From the NCBI GenBank assembly GCA_965221815.1, contig OZ244915.1, positions 2,418,001 through 2,482,000 of the forward strand: a stretch of DNA of 64,000 nucleotides, written 5' to 3'. This DNA comes from JAPOXR01 sp965221815. GTDB lineage: Bacteria > Pseudomonadota > Alphaproteobacteria > Rhodobacterales > Rhodobacteraceae. A model generated the notes under the pieces. It made no database searches. It was not told the DNA's origin and saw nothing but the letters and a program-made list of their open reading frames with translations. Shown here in pieces: positions 18,374 to 27,546 of the stretch (positions are counted from its first letter, which is position 1; the number at the start of each line of letters is the position of its first letter). A program made the position numbers and the translations under genes.

Positions 18374-18725
18374 TGAACCCCACATTCACGATCTGGCCCA
18401 ACAGATCGCGCGGCTGGAAGGACAACTGGAAGCGCAGGAGGAACGCATGAAGACGATGACGGCGGAGAATGAAGGGGCTCTGGATCGTTTGCGGGCGGAC
18501 ATGGCCAAGCGGGATGCGGACCTGGCTGCGGACAGAGCGAAGCGGGATGCGGACATGGCCAAGCGGGATGTCGAAGCCGCCAAGCGGGATGCGGACATGG
18601 CTGCGGACAGAGCGAAGCGGGATGTCGAAGCCGCCAGGCGCGACAAGGACAATCAGCGCTGGACGATCACCTTGGTCCTCGGCTGCACCGCCCTCGTCAT
18701 CGGTGCCGTGGCGCTGTTCTCCTGA
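18366..18725 (+). CDS. Small tail-anchored coiled-coil protein, paralogue 2
   Basis: 119 residues starting MTDEPHIHDLAQQIARLEGQ, so the N-terminal box is shared with paralogues 1 and 4. The middle is a coiled coil of repeated seven-residue units (AKRDADM, AKRDVEA, ADRAKRD), and the C-terminus is one membrane segment (WTITLVLGCTALVIGAVALF). The ATG at 18366 matches the paralogue at 19303. Function unknown; copy-number change of the heptads would alter rod length. Confidence 0.65.
   Translation: MTDEPHIHDLAQQIARLEGQLEAQEERMKTMTAENEGALDRLRADMAKRDADLAADRAKRDADMAKRDVEAAKRDADMAADRAKRDVEAARRDKDNQRWTITLVLGCTALVIGAVALFS
18506..18645 (+). repeat. 21-bp tandem repeats encoding coiled-coil heptads
   Basis: AAGCGGGATGCGGACATGGC-type units recur every 21 or 42 bases, five to six times, inside paralogue 2. 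The same unit occurs fewer times at 19433-19510. The 21-base period keeps the frame whatever the unit number. Confidence 0.7.
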
Positions 18726-19270
18726 TCACCCACCCGGTGACCTTGCGCCACCGCCCGTCTCGACCTCCTGATCAATCGGCCCACCGGACCCGCCCCGGTG
18801 TTCTCCTCTTCGGCCTCCAGCCCGCCTGAGAGCGCCGCACCCCACCCCTCGCGCAGGGCGTGCCGACAATCAGCCTACGAGTCCATAATTTGGGCAATGC
18901 CAATACGGCCAGTGAGAATCATGATTGTACAAACACTTCTGGCGGCCCGTACATCCAGTTATCTTCCAATCAGCCCGCGACCGTTAGCATGATCCGCGTT
19001 CTGGCCGACACCGTCTCCGGCCATAACCGCCTCTACGACTCTGGCGTGCCGGTCTATATCGAACCCGTCTCTGAAGGAACTCAATATGCCCTCTCGCGAT
19101 CTGAAACCATGCAGACGCTGAGTGCTGGAACCAAAGCGGCTCAAACAGCCATCTGCTGGCCCGATGACACGCTGATGGCAGGCGACAGTGTGGTCGAGGT
19201 GGCCCTGCGCTCGAGCACGGATTCCTCCAACTCCCGCCCGGAATCGCCCGACCAGGGGCCGGGGAGTTGA
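18726..19270 (+). pseudogene. Fragment of a putative secreted beta-domain protein
   Basis: The frame from about 18860 reads NHDCTNTSGGPYIQLSSNQP, PVYIEPVSEGTQYALSR and a final ICWPDDTLMAGDSVVEVALR. It looks like one immunoglobulin-like or CARDB-like extracellular domain without signal peptide, ending in the duplicated block. No family could be named; a broken remnant is more likely than a gene. Confidence 0.3.
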
Positions 19271-19312
19271 CCAGAGGCGGTTGAGGGATTAAACGGGCGG
19301 GGATGACAGATG
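19200..19312 (+). repeat. Duplicated leader block, copy 2
   Basis: Second copy of the block at 18264-18373, directly upstream of paralogue 3. Confidence 0.8.
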
Positions 19313-19599
19313 AGACCGAGAACACGCGGGCGATCGCCGAACTGACAGGACGGCTGGACGCGCAGCGCGCGGAGAACGAAGCGATGGAATCACGCATTGA
19401 TGCCCGACTCGCCAGTCTGCAGACGGACATGGCCAAGCGGGATGCAGACCTGGCCAAGCGGGATGCGGACATGGCTGCGGACCTGGCCAAGCGGGATGTC
19501 GAAGCCGCCAGGCGCGACAAGGACAATCAGCGCTGGACGATCACCCTGGTCCTCGGCTGCACCGCCCTCGTCATCGGTGCCGTAGCGCTGTTCTCCTGA
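19303..19599 (+). CDS. Small tail-anchored coiled-coil protein, paralogue 3
   Basis: 98 residues: MTDETENTRAIAELTGRLDA, then NEAMESRIDARLASLQTDM (as in paralogues 1 and 4), fewer heptads (AKRDADL, AKRDADM) and a C-terminal membrane segment identical to that of paralogue 2. It combines features of both subgroups, suggesting recombination between paralogues. Function unknown. Confidence 0.65.
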   Translation: MTDETENTRAIAELTGRLDAQRAENEAMESRIDARLASLQTDMAKRDADLAKRDADMAADLAKRDVEAARRDKDNQRWTITLVLGCTALVIGAVALFS

Positions 19600-19836
19600 T
19601 CGCCGCCGCGGCTGGCTGCCAGCCCGGGGCAGCGGGGATCGCCGGTATTTGATTTGTTCAGGGATTCCCCCGGCGCTGCGGTGGGTGGGACCTGTCGGGG
19701 AGGGATTCACACAACGCCCAGCCCGTCTGCGCAGCGGACACACACAACAGAGTGTGCCGTGAGGCACTCCGTGTTGATCGCGCGCTTTGCATGTCAGCAG
19801 GGCTTGAGAACCGCGCCTTCCGGCACCTGTGGCGCG

Positions 19837-20925
19837 TCAATGCAGACCAAGGGCAATCTGACTTTGAATTTCATACATTGCCGAGACTGTGCCTGACACC
19901 ACGGCAAAGACGGCAAGGAAAGAAATCAGTCGCCACGCTGACACTGTGCGCTCAGTTCGCTGATGAATCACCCGCCGCCAATCCTTTGCCATACGTAATA
20001 TTTGTGCCGGAAATTCAGGGGAATGGGCATGGGCACGCATGGACACAGCCAGTTCCGGATCCGGCCAGCCATCAGCAACCGCCTGCATGGCCTCGCCAAG
20101 ACCGCGTCCATTGAGCAGATGGCGGCGGATCAGTTCCAGACGACTTCTGGAATATGGGTTGGCTCCATCGCTGATGCGCCGAATTGAATCGGACGCCGAC
20201 AATCCGCCCGACATCAGTGCCCCCAACGCTTGCAGCAGCGACAAACCGCAGTGGGCGCGGTAGAGGGAAAACAACGGCAATCTGTCAGCGATATGACGAC
20301 CCGTGCCGATCCAGTGTGGAAATGACGCGAGTAAAACCAGGGGAACGACCCCGCTCACAATTGCAGTCACCCAAATATAACGCGATGCGGCGGCGCTGGT
20401 GGCCTGAAACAGAGCGGCCCCACCTGTCCATCTTTCCCGTGGCAATATCGCTTCCAAGGGTGGCATGATCCGATTATCAAAAATTACCAGGAGGGCATAA
20501 ACCGTCATCATCAGGAAAACGGGATAGAACAGGGAACTGACCGCATTGGCGCGCAGACCTGAGCGCGATTCAAGCGTTGCGCACCAATCTTCCAGATGAT
20601 GCGCAAATTCATCACCGTCTTCAATGGCCTTGATCAGCATATAATCCTCACGCGGAATCCATGAGACAAAGGAATCGGCCAGCGAGAGCCCGTTTCTGAC
20701 GCCATTTCTTGCATCAGCAAGAACAATGGCAACGGGCTCTGACAATCGTGCGCCGTCCCGCGATGCAATACGCCACAGAATCTCAAGCGCCTTGCCACGT
20801 GAGAATCCTGATTTCAGGAGGCCGGCAAATTCCCGGTAGAGCCGGAGTCGGCGATCAGAATTGAACTGCAAACGCGCCCATATCCTGCCAACCTCCAGCG
20901 ATAGGGTCGTGGTGAGGGACGTCAT
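19837..20925 (-). CDS. pilR: PilR-like type IV pilus inner-membrane platform protein
   Basis: 362 residues of the GspF/PilC/PilR family: two repeats of the T2SS-F fold, each followed by membrane segments (SLFYPVFLMMTVYALLVIF, WVTAIVSGVVPLVLLASF, and the last FLAVFAVVSGTVSAMYEIQ). It forms the platform on which pilins assemble. The ATG at 20925 overlaps the stop of pilQ (TGATG). The gene order pilN-O-P-Q-R is that of the IncI1 thin-pilus operon. Confidence 0.8.
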   Translation of the reverse strand: MTSLTTTLSLEVGRIWARLQFNSDRRLRLYREFAGLLKSGFSRGKALEILWRIASRDGARLSEPVAIVLADARNGVRNGLSLADSFVSWIPREDYMLIKAIEDGDEFAHHLEDWCATLESRSGLRANAVSSLFYPVFLMMTVYALLVIFDNRIMPPLEAILPRERWTGGAALFQATSAAASRYIWVTAIVSGVVPLVLLASFPHWIGTGRHIADRLPLFSLYRAHCGLSLLQALGALMSGGLSASDSIRRISDGANPYSRSRLELIRRHLLNGRGLGEAMQAVADGWPDPELAVSMRAHAHSPEFPAQILRMAKDWRRVIHQRTERTVSAWRLISFLAVFAVVSGTVSAMYEIQSQIALGLH

Positions 20926-22580
20926 CACGCGGTGCCGCGGGAAGCGGATATATCGGCAGGAAGCGACCGCGCCTGTTCCGGGAAATCCCGTTCATAGGCG
21001 CTGATCAGGTCAACCTCTTCCTCAACCTCATTGATATCGCACAAACCCATCCCGACCTTGATCATGGCGTGATGGAGAACCGGCAGTCCACCGAGACCGC
21101 CCGCGGATTTCTTGCGTAACCAATGACTTCGCATTCCGGTGCGATCACCGCGTGCATAGAATTCGAGAAGATGTGGATCCGGCATGATTGTTTCGGCCAC
21201 GACCGTGCGTCCGATCAACCCGCCGCGACATTGCTGGCATCCTGGCCCGCGCACATACAAATGGGACAGCGGTTGCCCGGTCACGCCTGTTGTTCTTTCG
21301 GCGAGACGCGGAGCCAAGTCGCCCCGATGGAGAGCCTCTGCGCAGCTGATCCTGCAATGAGGACAAAGCACACCTATCAATCGCTGATAGACCAGTCCAC
21401 GCACGATGGCAGGATCTGCAAGTTTCCAGTTTTCGATGCCCAAGTCGCTCAAACGGTCGAGGATTCCGAGGGCAGATCCGGCATGCACTGTTGACCATAG
21501 AGAATGACCTGTCATCGAAAACTCGATGGCATGGCCTGCCAGTTCCCGATCACGTAACTCCCCGATAACGACCACATTGGGATCCGATCTCAGCGTTGCC
21601 TTGACCGCCTCGACAAATGCCTGTTCACGCGACTGTCCGCTACGGGCCGTGATGGCCACATGAACGGCTCCTGCGACATCAAGTTCAACCGGCTCTTCTA
21701 TTGCCATGATGGAAATTTCATGTGACTTTTCCTCCATCATCGCGTTCAACAATCGTTGTAGAGTGGTGGTTTTCCCGGAGGAGACCTTGCCGGCCAACAG
21801 ATAGAGGCCGCTGGTGCGGCGGCGCATCAGAGTGAGATCGACAAGATGGACTGGCAGATAGCCAAGCCTGCCCAAATCCGAGTTGCTATTGACATCGCCG
21901 GCGTATTTGAGGCGCACCGCGAGGAACGGCAAATGCCCTGAGGCCGGTGAATACTGGAGACGTGCAAGATCAATGCCGGCCGGAAGAAGTCCGCTTGATC
22001 GTGATAAGGCACCTTTCATGAACCCGTTTGTTCCCACCGAAGAACCATGGTCGGCAGCGACTGCAAAGGCTGCGTTGATCAGTGCGATTCCATCTTCGGG
22101 TGACCGTGTCGCGAGGGTGAGCAAACGGCCATGCACGCGGATACGAATTTCGCAATGGCCAGGAAACATTTTGAAATGTATGTCCGAGGCCTGTTCTTCG
22201 GTCGCCTGCGCAAAAATGCGCCGCAAATCGCGCTGGCGCTCGATCTCGCTCCGCGAACTCTCTGTCGTGGCGCCCGCCAATTGCTCGTAAGCAGCCAGGA
22301 TTGTTTCGCTGTCCGCCTCGATGATGCGATGCAGATCCAATTCGGCACGAAATGCGCGATCCAACGCGGCCTTGACCTGTGGCGACCAACGACTGCCCCT
22401 GGCGACAACCGCAAGACCGTTTTGAAAGGCCGCGATCAATCGCCGATCAGCAACCGGAACTTCCAGACTGCCGCCCGGACCTGAAATCAGGGGCCCGGCG
22501 GCAAATTCGGCAAAGGGATGACCGTGACCCGGCTGTGTGTGCGGGATGGATGGATCGTGTGACAAATGCTCACCTGGCAA
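20925..22580 (-). CDS. pilQ: PilQ-like pilus assembly ATPase
   Basis: 551 residues of the GspE/PilB/PilQ secretion ATPase family. Visible motifs: DIHFKMFPGHCEIRIRVHGR (N-domain, about 133-152), Walker A GKVSSGKTTT (264-273), Asp box (SIMAIEEPVELD), Walker B VVVIGELRD and a C-terminal zinc-binding pair CPHCRISC / CQQCRGG. It should power pilin polymerisation in the cytoplasm. A TTG at 22580 is the only sensible start and overlaps pilP by 11 bases. Confidence 0.85.
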   Translation of the reverse strand: MPGEHLSHDPSIPHTQPGHGHPFAEFAAGPLISGPGGSLEVPVADRRLIAAFQNGLAVVARGSRWSPQVKAALDRAFRAELDLHRIIEADSETILAAYEQLAGATTESSRSEIERQRDLRRIFAQATEEQASDIHFKMFPGHCEIRIRVHGRLLTLATRSPEDGIALINAAFAVAADHGSSVGTNGFMKGALSRSSGLLPAGIDLARLQYSPASGHLPFLAVRLKYAGDVNSNSDLGRLGYLPVHLVDLTLMRRRTSGLYLLAGKVSSGKTTTLQRLLNAMMEEKSHEISIMAIEEPVELDVAGAVHVAITARSGQSREQAFVEAVKATLRSDPNVVVIGELRDRELAGHAIEFSMTGHSLWSTVHAGSALGILDRLSDLGIENWKLADPAIVRGLVYQRLIGVLCPHCRISCAEALHRGDLAPRLAERTTGVTGQPLSHLYVRGPGCQQCRGGLIGRTVVAETIMPDPHLLEFYARGDRTGMRSHWLRKKSAGGLGGLPVLHHAMIKVGMGLCDINEVEEEVDLISAYERDFPEQARSLPADISASRGTA

Positions 22581-23445
22581 ATGCGATCTCCCTTTGCTCC
22601 GTGCCCCGTTTCAAGATCACGGATTCATCGGATATCGCCACAATCTCGATATCGTTTGGTAACCTGTCTCCCACCGCAGCACGAATCATTTCACCCTCGA
22701 CAAGCAGTGATACGCGCAGGCGTCCGTTGTGACCGAAAATCTCGAGAAGACGTGGCCAGCGAGTCGAAATTGGTGCACTCCAGTCGATAATCGATTGCCC
22801 TGCCAGAGAGTCATTTGAATTGTTTTTCAGTTGTGCCTCGGCTTTTTCAAGCTCCAGCAACCGAATTCGTGCACGTGTTTCTGCCTCGGCAATTTCTGCG
22901 GCGATTTGTCGTCCTGCCGGCGTGTGGCTGAACTCGGCATATTCTCCCGGTGCGATTTCGATGGGTGCATCAGGCCCATAGACGGCCATCAATTCCAGGA
23001 TCAGTTCGGCTTGCCGTAACTGACGCTCCATGATGATGATACTTTCGGCAATCGCAGCCTGCCGGGCGATCAATCCTGTCATGCGCAGCACGTCCATCCT
23101 GTTTGCTGTCACTTGATCTGGTGATCCCGCCTTGACCGCAAGATCCGCATTCACCACGTCATCCGGACCGTGTTCGGCATGAACACCTGCCTCCGGCGAT
23201 TCAGCGATTGCTGATGGCTCGATTGCACTGTCTGAAGGCAATTCAGGTTCCACGATGCTTTGATCTGCACGGTCATGCACCAGTTCCGGTGGCCAGAGTG
23301 GCATGGAAATCGGTGGTGCCGCATGAGATATCATCGGAGCCAGTAACGCACTCATTGCCAGCATCATCACCGACCACCTGCGGGTGATCGCCGAACATGA
23401 CAGTATCCATGTCATCAGGTCAATTCCTCCAAACATGCGTATCAT
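22570..23445 (-). CDS. pilP: PilP-like pilus biogenesis protein
   Basis: 291 residues, exported (MLAMSALLAPMISHA|A). The middle part contains a helical region (MERQLRQAELILELMAVYGP, AEAETRARIRLLELEKAEA) and the C-terminus a small beta domain (LRVSLLVEGEMIRAAVGDRL, IEIVAISDESVILKRG), the plan of IncI PilP-type proteins. Two starts are possible: the ATG at 23445 overlaps the pilO stop, and the ATG at 23415 has a GGAGG ten bases upstream. Confidence 0.7.
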   Translation of the reverse strand: MIRMFGGIDLMTWILSCSAITRRWSVMMLAMSALLAPMISHAAPPISMPLWPPELVHDRADQSIVEPELPSDSAIEPSAIAESPEAGVHAEHGPDDVVNADLAVKAGSPDQVTANRMDVLRMTGLIARQAAIAESIIIMERQLRQAELILELMAVYGPDAPIEIAPGEYAEFSHTPAGRQIAAEIAEAETRARIRLLELEKAEAQLKNNSNDSLAGQSIIDWSAPISTRWPRLLEIFGHNGRLRVSLLVEGEMIRAAVGDRLPNDIEIVAISDESVILKRGTEQREIAFAR

Positions 23446-24704
23446 CGGCTGGGATGGTAGACTCGGACCCGCAGGATCCAGTTCGCCGATTGCGGCAGAT
23501 ACGCCAGTGATACGGGGACGAGGGCGTGAATATCGGAGAGCAGACCGGCATATTCTGAGGGCGATGCCGATGTCGCAATCTGGATGTCGTGATAACCAAA
23601 AACAACCTGTCTTGTCCCATCGGATCTGAATTCAGTTCGCCCCGGATGCGCAGTGAGCTTGATATCCAGACCCAGTGTCAGAAAACGGTCGTTGAGCAGA
23701 GACTCGAGGATGTCAGGATGGAGCGGTTGACGATTGTCTTCGGGGCTTGTCGGCGGCAATGCGGTGATCACACCTGTTTCCGCAATTTGTCCGTCGCGAT
23801 GGATATGCACCTCGTGTCCGGCAAGCTCGGTGACAGCCGACTTGATCCAGGCGGCAGCACCGTTGGCACGCTGCCAGCGCAATTTGAGCGATGCCTGCGA
23901 ATTGACCAGATCACACTCGGCGGTCTGAAGTTGCCAACCAGGAACCGGGATTGCGAGATGATTGAGATTCCTCTCGCAGATCCGGGTAAAATCGATGAGG
24001 TTTGGCCGGCTCGACCATGGTGGTGCAACATCCTCAACAACCGGCTTCCCGGGTCGGGTCTGCCGCTCGTGATAATCTGAAAAGGCCTGCCAGCCCAGAT
24101 ACAGAATGATCAGGAGCACGAGCACGATTCCGGCCGGACGTATCAGCCGCGGCCAGATCTGGACCGGTCGCAGCCGCGCGGCCCTGGTCACTTCGATCGC
24201 ATCGTGCAATTGCACGGACATGGCCTCGTCGATTTGCCATTCGGGAGGTGCAACGATCGTGTCCCAGTCCGGGGCGGCACGGGACTTCAGAAAGGCGGTA
24301 CGCGCGGCGTCCTCGGATTCGTGAATTCCGTCTTCGTAGACCAGGCGATCGCGCATCGCGACCAGCCACCATTGATGCGGTTTGCCAGGCATCGCGAAAG
24401 CTGCAAGCCAATTGTCGCCCCAACTCTCATCACCGCAGAGACTGGCACCCGCCAGCATCTGCGCGGACAAGCCATCACGCGTGGAAGCGAAACCGAATTG
24501 CTTCCCCTCGGCGAAGGGAACAAAGAGATCAAACCCGCCGTCTGGCCCACCCGCCATTCTGGCCTGTTCGCGCACGGGTATTTGTTCCTGTGCCGGTTGC
24601 CAAAGGAGACCGAGAGCCGCCTGACGATTATCAATCTGGAGACAGTTCTGACGCACCATTCCGGGATGGGACTGCGGATAGGGATGGCGACGAAAGACAG
24701 GCAA
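23442..24704 (-). CDS. pilO: PilO-like pilus biogenesis protein
   Basis: 420 residues: an N-terminal cytoplasmic domain (DGGFDLFVPFAEGKQFGFAS and onward), one membrane segment (AGIVLVLLIILYLGWQAF, about residues 190-208) and a periplasmic domain. This bitopic plan and the place between pilN and pilP fit IncI1 PilO. The start is a TTG at 24704, twelve bases after pilN; the first ATG is at 24659. Confidence 0.7.
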   Translation of the reverse strand: MPVFRRHPYPQSHPGMVRQNCLQIDNRQAALGLLWQPAQEQIPVREQARMAGGPDGGFDLFVPFAEGKQFGFASTRDGLSAQMLAGASLCGDESWGDNWLAAFAMPGKPHQWWLVAMRDRLVYEDGIHESEDAARTAFLKSRAAPDWDTIVAPPEWQIDEAMSVQLHDAIEVTRAARLRPVQIWPRLIRPAGIVLVLLIILYLGWQAFSDYHERQTRPGKPVVEDVAPPWSSRPNLIDFTRICERNLNHLAIPVPGWQLQTAECDLVNSQASLKLRWQRANGAAAWIKSAVTELAGHEVHIHRDGQIAETGVITALPPTSPEDNRQPLHPDILESLLNDRFLTLGLDIKLTAHPGRTEFRSDGTRQVVFGYHDIQIATSASPSEYAGLLSDIHALVPVSLAYLPQSANWILRVRVYHPSR

Positions 24705-24715
24705 GGGATTCGTTC

Positions 24716-26293
24716 TCAGTGACGGCTTGCTGCGTACACAATCCGCGGGCGGATCGTCAGGATCGTGGATATCCGTTCATTCTTGGCCGCCGACCGAAAG
24801 CCGGAGAGGAAACCGCGAAGACTGTTGCCCGTACGGTTGAGGCTTTTTCGGTCACGCTCAAAACCCATCAGGACCAGGGTTTCATTATCGCCCAATATCG
24901 CCTGTTGTTCGAGCGACATTGTCGAGAGACGCGGCAATTGGATGGTTTGTCGGTCGGAGGTGAACTCGACGAGATCATTGAGATCCGAGAGTTCGATATT
25001 GTAGCGAACCAGAATATCGCCGCCGGGCAGAATACGCGGCAACAGGCGCATTTCGAAACCCGTGGTCACGGTTGCAGGTTCAATAGACGTTCCGGTTTCA
25101 CCACCGGCGCCGGTGACCGATTGGGTACTCCTGGCATAGGCCGTCTGATTCACCACTTCGATCGGCACCACCTGGTTGTTGGATACCGTCGCGCCGGTGC
25201 GGGTTTCGACGGAAACATCGCCATGTTGATCGAGTGTCCGCAGCAGCAGGTTGAGACTGACGTCGCCGTCAATGATGCCGATATTGACGGTTTCACCGCC
25301 TGAATTTTCCTGCCGCCCGACCAGCCGCACGGAATCACCCACCTCACTTCCGGAAAACAGGTCAAGATTGAGTGACAGTTGATCATCACGGCGATGGGTG
25401 ATCGACAGGACATTGACATCGAACGCCACCTGCCGGGTGAGTGATGCATTGATCTCGTCGAGATAGTCATGAATGCGTTGATGCGCTGCCGGGCGCGCGG
25501 TTACCGTCAGAATTCCCGATGCATCGCCATAGGAGATTTGTGCCCCGTCGCCTGCGATCATCTCCAGCGTTGTCTTGATTTCCGCGGGGAGGTTGATGCT
25601 GCCCGACGAACTGGTGTCCCCGACCGCACCGGAGAATGATGATTGTGCCGGAAGCGCGGCCAACGGGTAGCGTCCCGTCAGGAATTCACGAAAGCGGATT
25701 TGGCTCCCCTCATAGCTCCAGGCCAGGCCATATTGACCTGCGATCCGGTCCAATATGTCGGCAAGCGGTCCATGGAAATCTGCCTGAATGGAGAATTCTC
25801 CGTCAAAATTTTGCGAGTCACCGAATTCACCGCCATCCGAAGCCAGACGTCCCTCGGGACCGATGAGCAGCAGGTGTGAAATCGCCGTGAGTTCCGTCAA
25901 TCTGGCGAGAAGTGATGTCAGTGAAACCGGTTCAGCACTTGCAAAACGGATGGCATCCCTGGTTCGCAAACGTTCTGGAAGCTGGTCTCTCCGGGTTGAA
26001 AAACCACGCCCCTGCCGGGTCTGAAAGGTCGCGGCGGTTGGCCGGTATTGCTCCCGTTCAGCACCCTGCTGCAGTGCGCTGAGATCAGCCTGTTTCTGTT
26101 GCAGGGTCGCTTTCTGTTCACCGTGGATTGTCCCACAACCTGTCAGAGCCGAAACTGTTACGGTCAGTGCCACTATCGATCTGGCAAACACTGAGCGGTC
26201 GACCCGCGTCGGCCATCGTGTGGAGAGGAGATGCGGCAGAGCCAACCAACGGGATTCTCTTCGCGATCGTGCATCGGTGAATTCCTGATGCAT
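24716..26293 (-). CDS. pilN: PilN-like outer-membrane secretin lipoprotein
   Basis: 525 residues. A lipobox (SALTGC) after an N-terminal hydrophobic stretch marks a lipoprotein. The middle holds secretin N-domains (FSIQADFHGPLADILDRIAG) and the C-terminal third the secretin beta domain (VEVVNQTAYARSTQSVTGAG, LLPRILPGGDILVRYNIEL, QQAILGDNETLVLMGFERD). R64 PilN is a secretin lipoprotein of similar size forming the pilus exit pore. Start ATG with GGAGT six bases upstream. First gene of the pil operon here; pilL and pilM are not seen. Confidence 0.85.
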   Translation of the reverse strand: MHQEFTDARSRRESRWLALPHLLSTRWPTRVDRSVFARSIVALTVTVSALTGCGTIHGEQKATLQQKQADLSALQQGAEREQYRPTAATFQTRQGRGFSTRRDQLPERLRTRDAIRFASAEPVSLTSLLARLTELTAISHLLLIGPEGRLASDGGEFGDSQNFDGEFSIQADFHGPLADILDRIAGQYGLAWSYEGSQIRFREFLTGRYPLAALPAQSSFSGAVGDTSSSGSINLPAEIKTTLEMIAGDGAQISYGDASGILTVTARPAAHQRIHDYLDEINASLTRQVAFDVNVLSITHRRDDQLSLNLDLFSGSEVGDSVRLVGRQENSGGETVNIGIIDGDVSLNLLLRTLDQHGDVSVETRTGATVSNNQVVPIEVVNQTAYARSTQSVTGAGGETGTSIEPATVTTGFEMRLLPRILPGGDILVRYNIELSDLNDLVEFTSDRQTIQLPRLSTMSLEQQAILGDNETLVLMGFERDRKSLNRTGNSLRGFLSGFRSAAKNERISTILTIRPRIVYAASRH

Positions 26294-27546
26294 CGCTGAC
26301 TCCTTATGACTTGTGTAACCCGTACGACGACTCCGCCTTGATGACGGCTTATTCCGGCATCGTGAGGTTTCACGAAATGTTTTTCTTCTGTCCTCAACAA
26401 ACTTGTGGAGAGCGGATGACAGATGAGGCTCGCCTTCGGCGTTTGATTGGCAGCTTTTTGGTCATACCCTGACCCGCCCCGCGAATCTGACAACCGGCTG
26501 GCTGATGCCGTTGTGCATTCCTTTTCGCCCCGAGGCGGTCAATCCGCCGCGATGTGGTATTTCAAAACCCTTCCAGGCCCCAACCCTTGAAGAATCCTGT
26601 CTCGCAGAATGGTATCTCTTTGAGTCCATGTCTCGGCGCGAGGAGACTATTGGGGATTGTCCCGGACAGTGTTGAAGCTCGTCCGGGCAGACCAACAAGC
26701 GACGACAGCAACTCCGGCTATTTGAAAAGACTGCTGAATTCCGAGAGGAAAAAGGAGGGTTGGTCAGAGGGCGGGCTTTCCATCATGCACGGGATTTAAC
26801 CCTGACGACTCATGTGACCATGTTTTTATGCCCCCTGTACCTTCTGAGCTGGCCTTTTGGCTCTCTTTTTGGGGGCGCCCGCGCGGCGGCCTGACGCCTG
26901 GTGTCCTCATATGCCCAAATTGGCTCACAAATAGCGAATTTCAGCGCGTTGACAGTCTCACCTCTTGGATAACCAGAAGTCTGTAGCCCTCAGGTGCCGA
27001 CAAGGCTCCTGTGGAAAGGTGACGAACAGGGGATCATCAGACGGCGGTGCCTGGTGTTGACGCCCCTGCGCCTGGGCGAAGGCTTCGGCGGGTGCCCGTG
27101 CCCAACGCAGCACGCCCGTGGCACCCGCAACAGTCTCGGAGAGCGCCAAAGTCAAGGCCGACAGCAAATGGACGGCAGACAGGATCCCCGCCCACAGTTT
27201 CAGGATACTCCTGGCTGATCTCGCACACTGACGCTGAACGAAGTCACGCGGCCCAGCAACCCCAGCCACGCGTTTCCCATGCTGGCGCAACCAACCGATG
27301 TGCAGACCCGCGCCTTCGATCTCCTCAAGATCGATCCCACACAACATGTTGCCATGTCAATGACAGGTTGAATCGACCCCAACCACACGCCAACCCCTGG
27401 CCAGTGCTGACCCCAACAAGAAATCGTCGCTGAACCTTTCCATGAAGTTCAGGCTAAATGGGAAATGTCTTGGTTTATGCACTTTGTTCATATTTATTAT
27501 AAACACTGTTGCTTGAAATGATATGTATGGGAACAGGAGATATTTA
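26294..27546. other. 1.25-kb region without recognised genes
   Basis: Located between the divergent pilN operon and the toxin-antitoxin pair. Only fragments occur: a plus-strand end near 27290-27370 (VQTRAFDLLKIDPTQHVAMS) and an antisense frame at 26958-27347. Neither has a recognisable domain or start. The pilN promoter should lie within the first hundred bases. Confidence 0.4.

Noticed and set aside
18506..18645. CRISPR-like array of 21-bp units
   Set aside because: The repeats are inside a coding frame, without spacers, and encode heptads of a coiled coil.
24248..25303. 351-residue plus-strand frame across the pilN/pilO boundary
   Set aside because: Antisense to both genes, arginine-rich, no recognisable domain; pilN and pilO have clear family features.
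26958..27347. 129-residue minus-strand frame with a hydrophobic stretch
   Set aside because: No start signal, no homology that I recognise and no operon context; kept only as part of an unassigned region.
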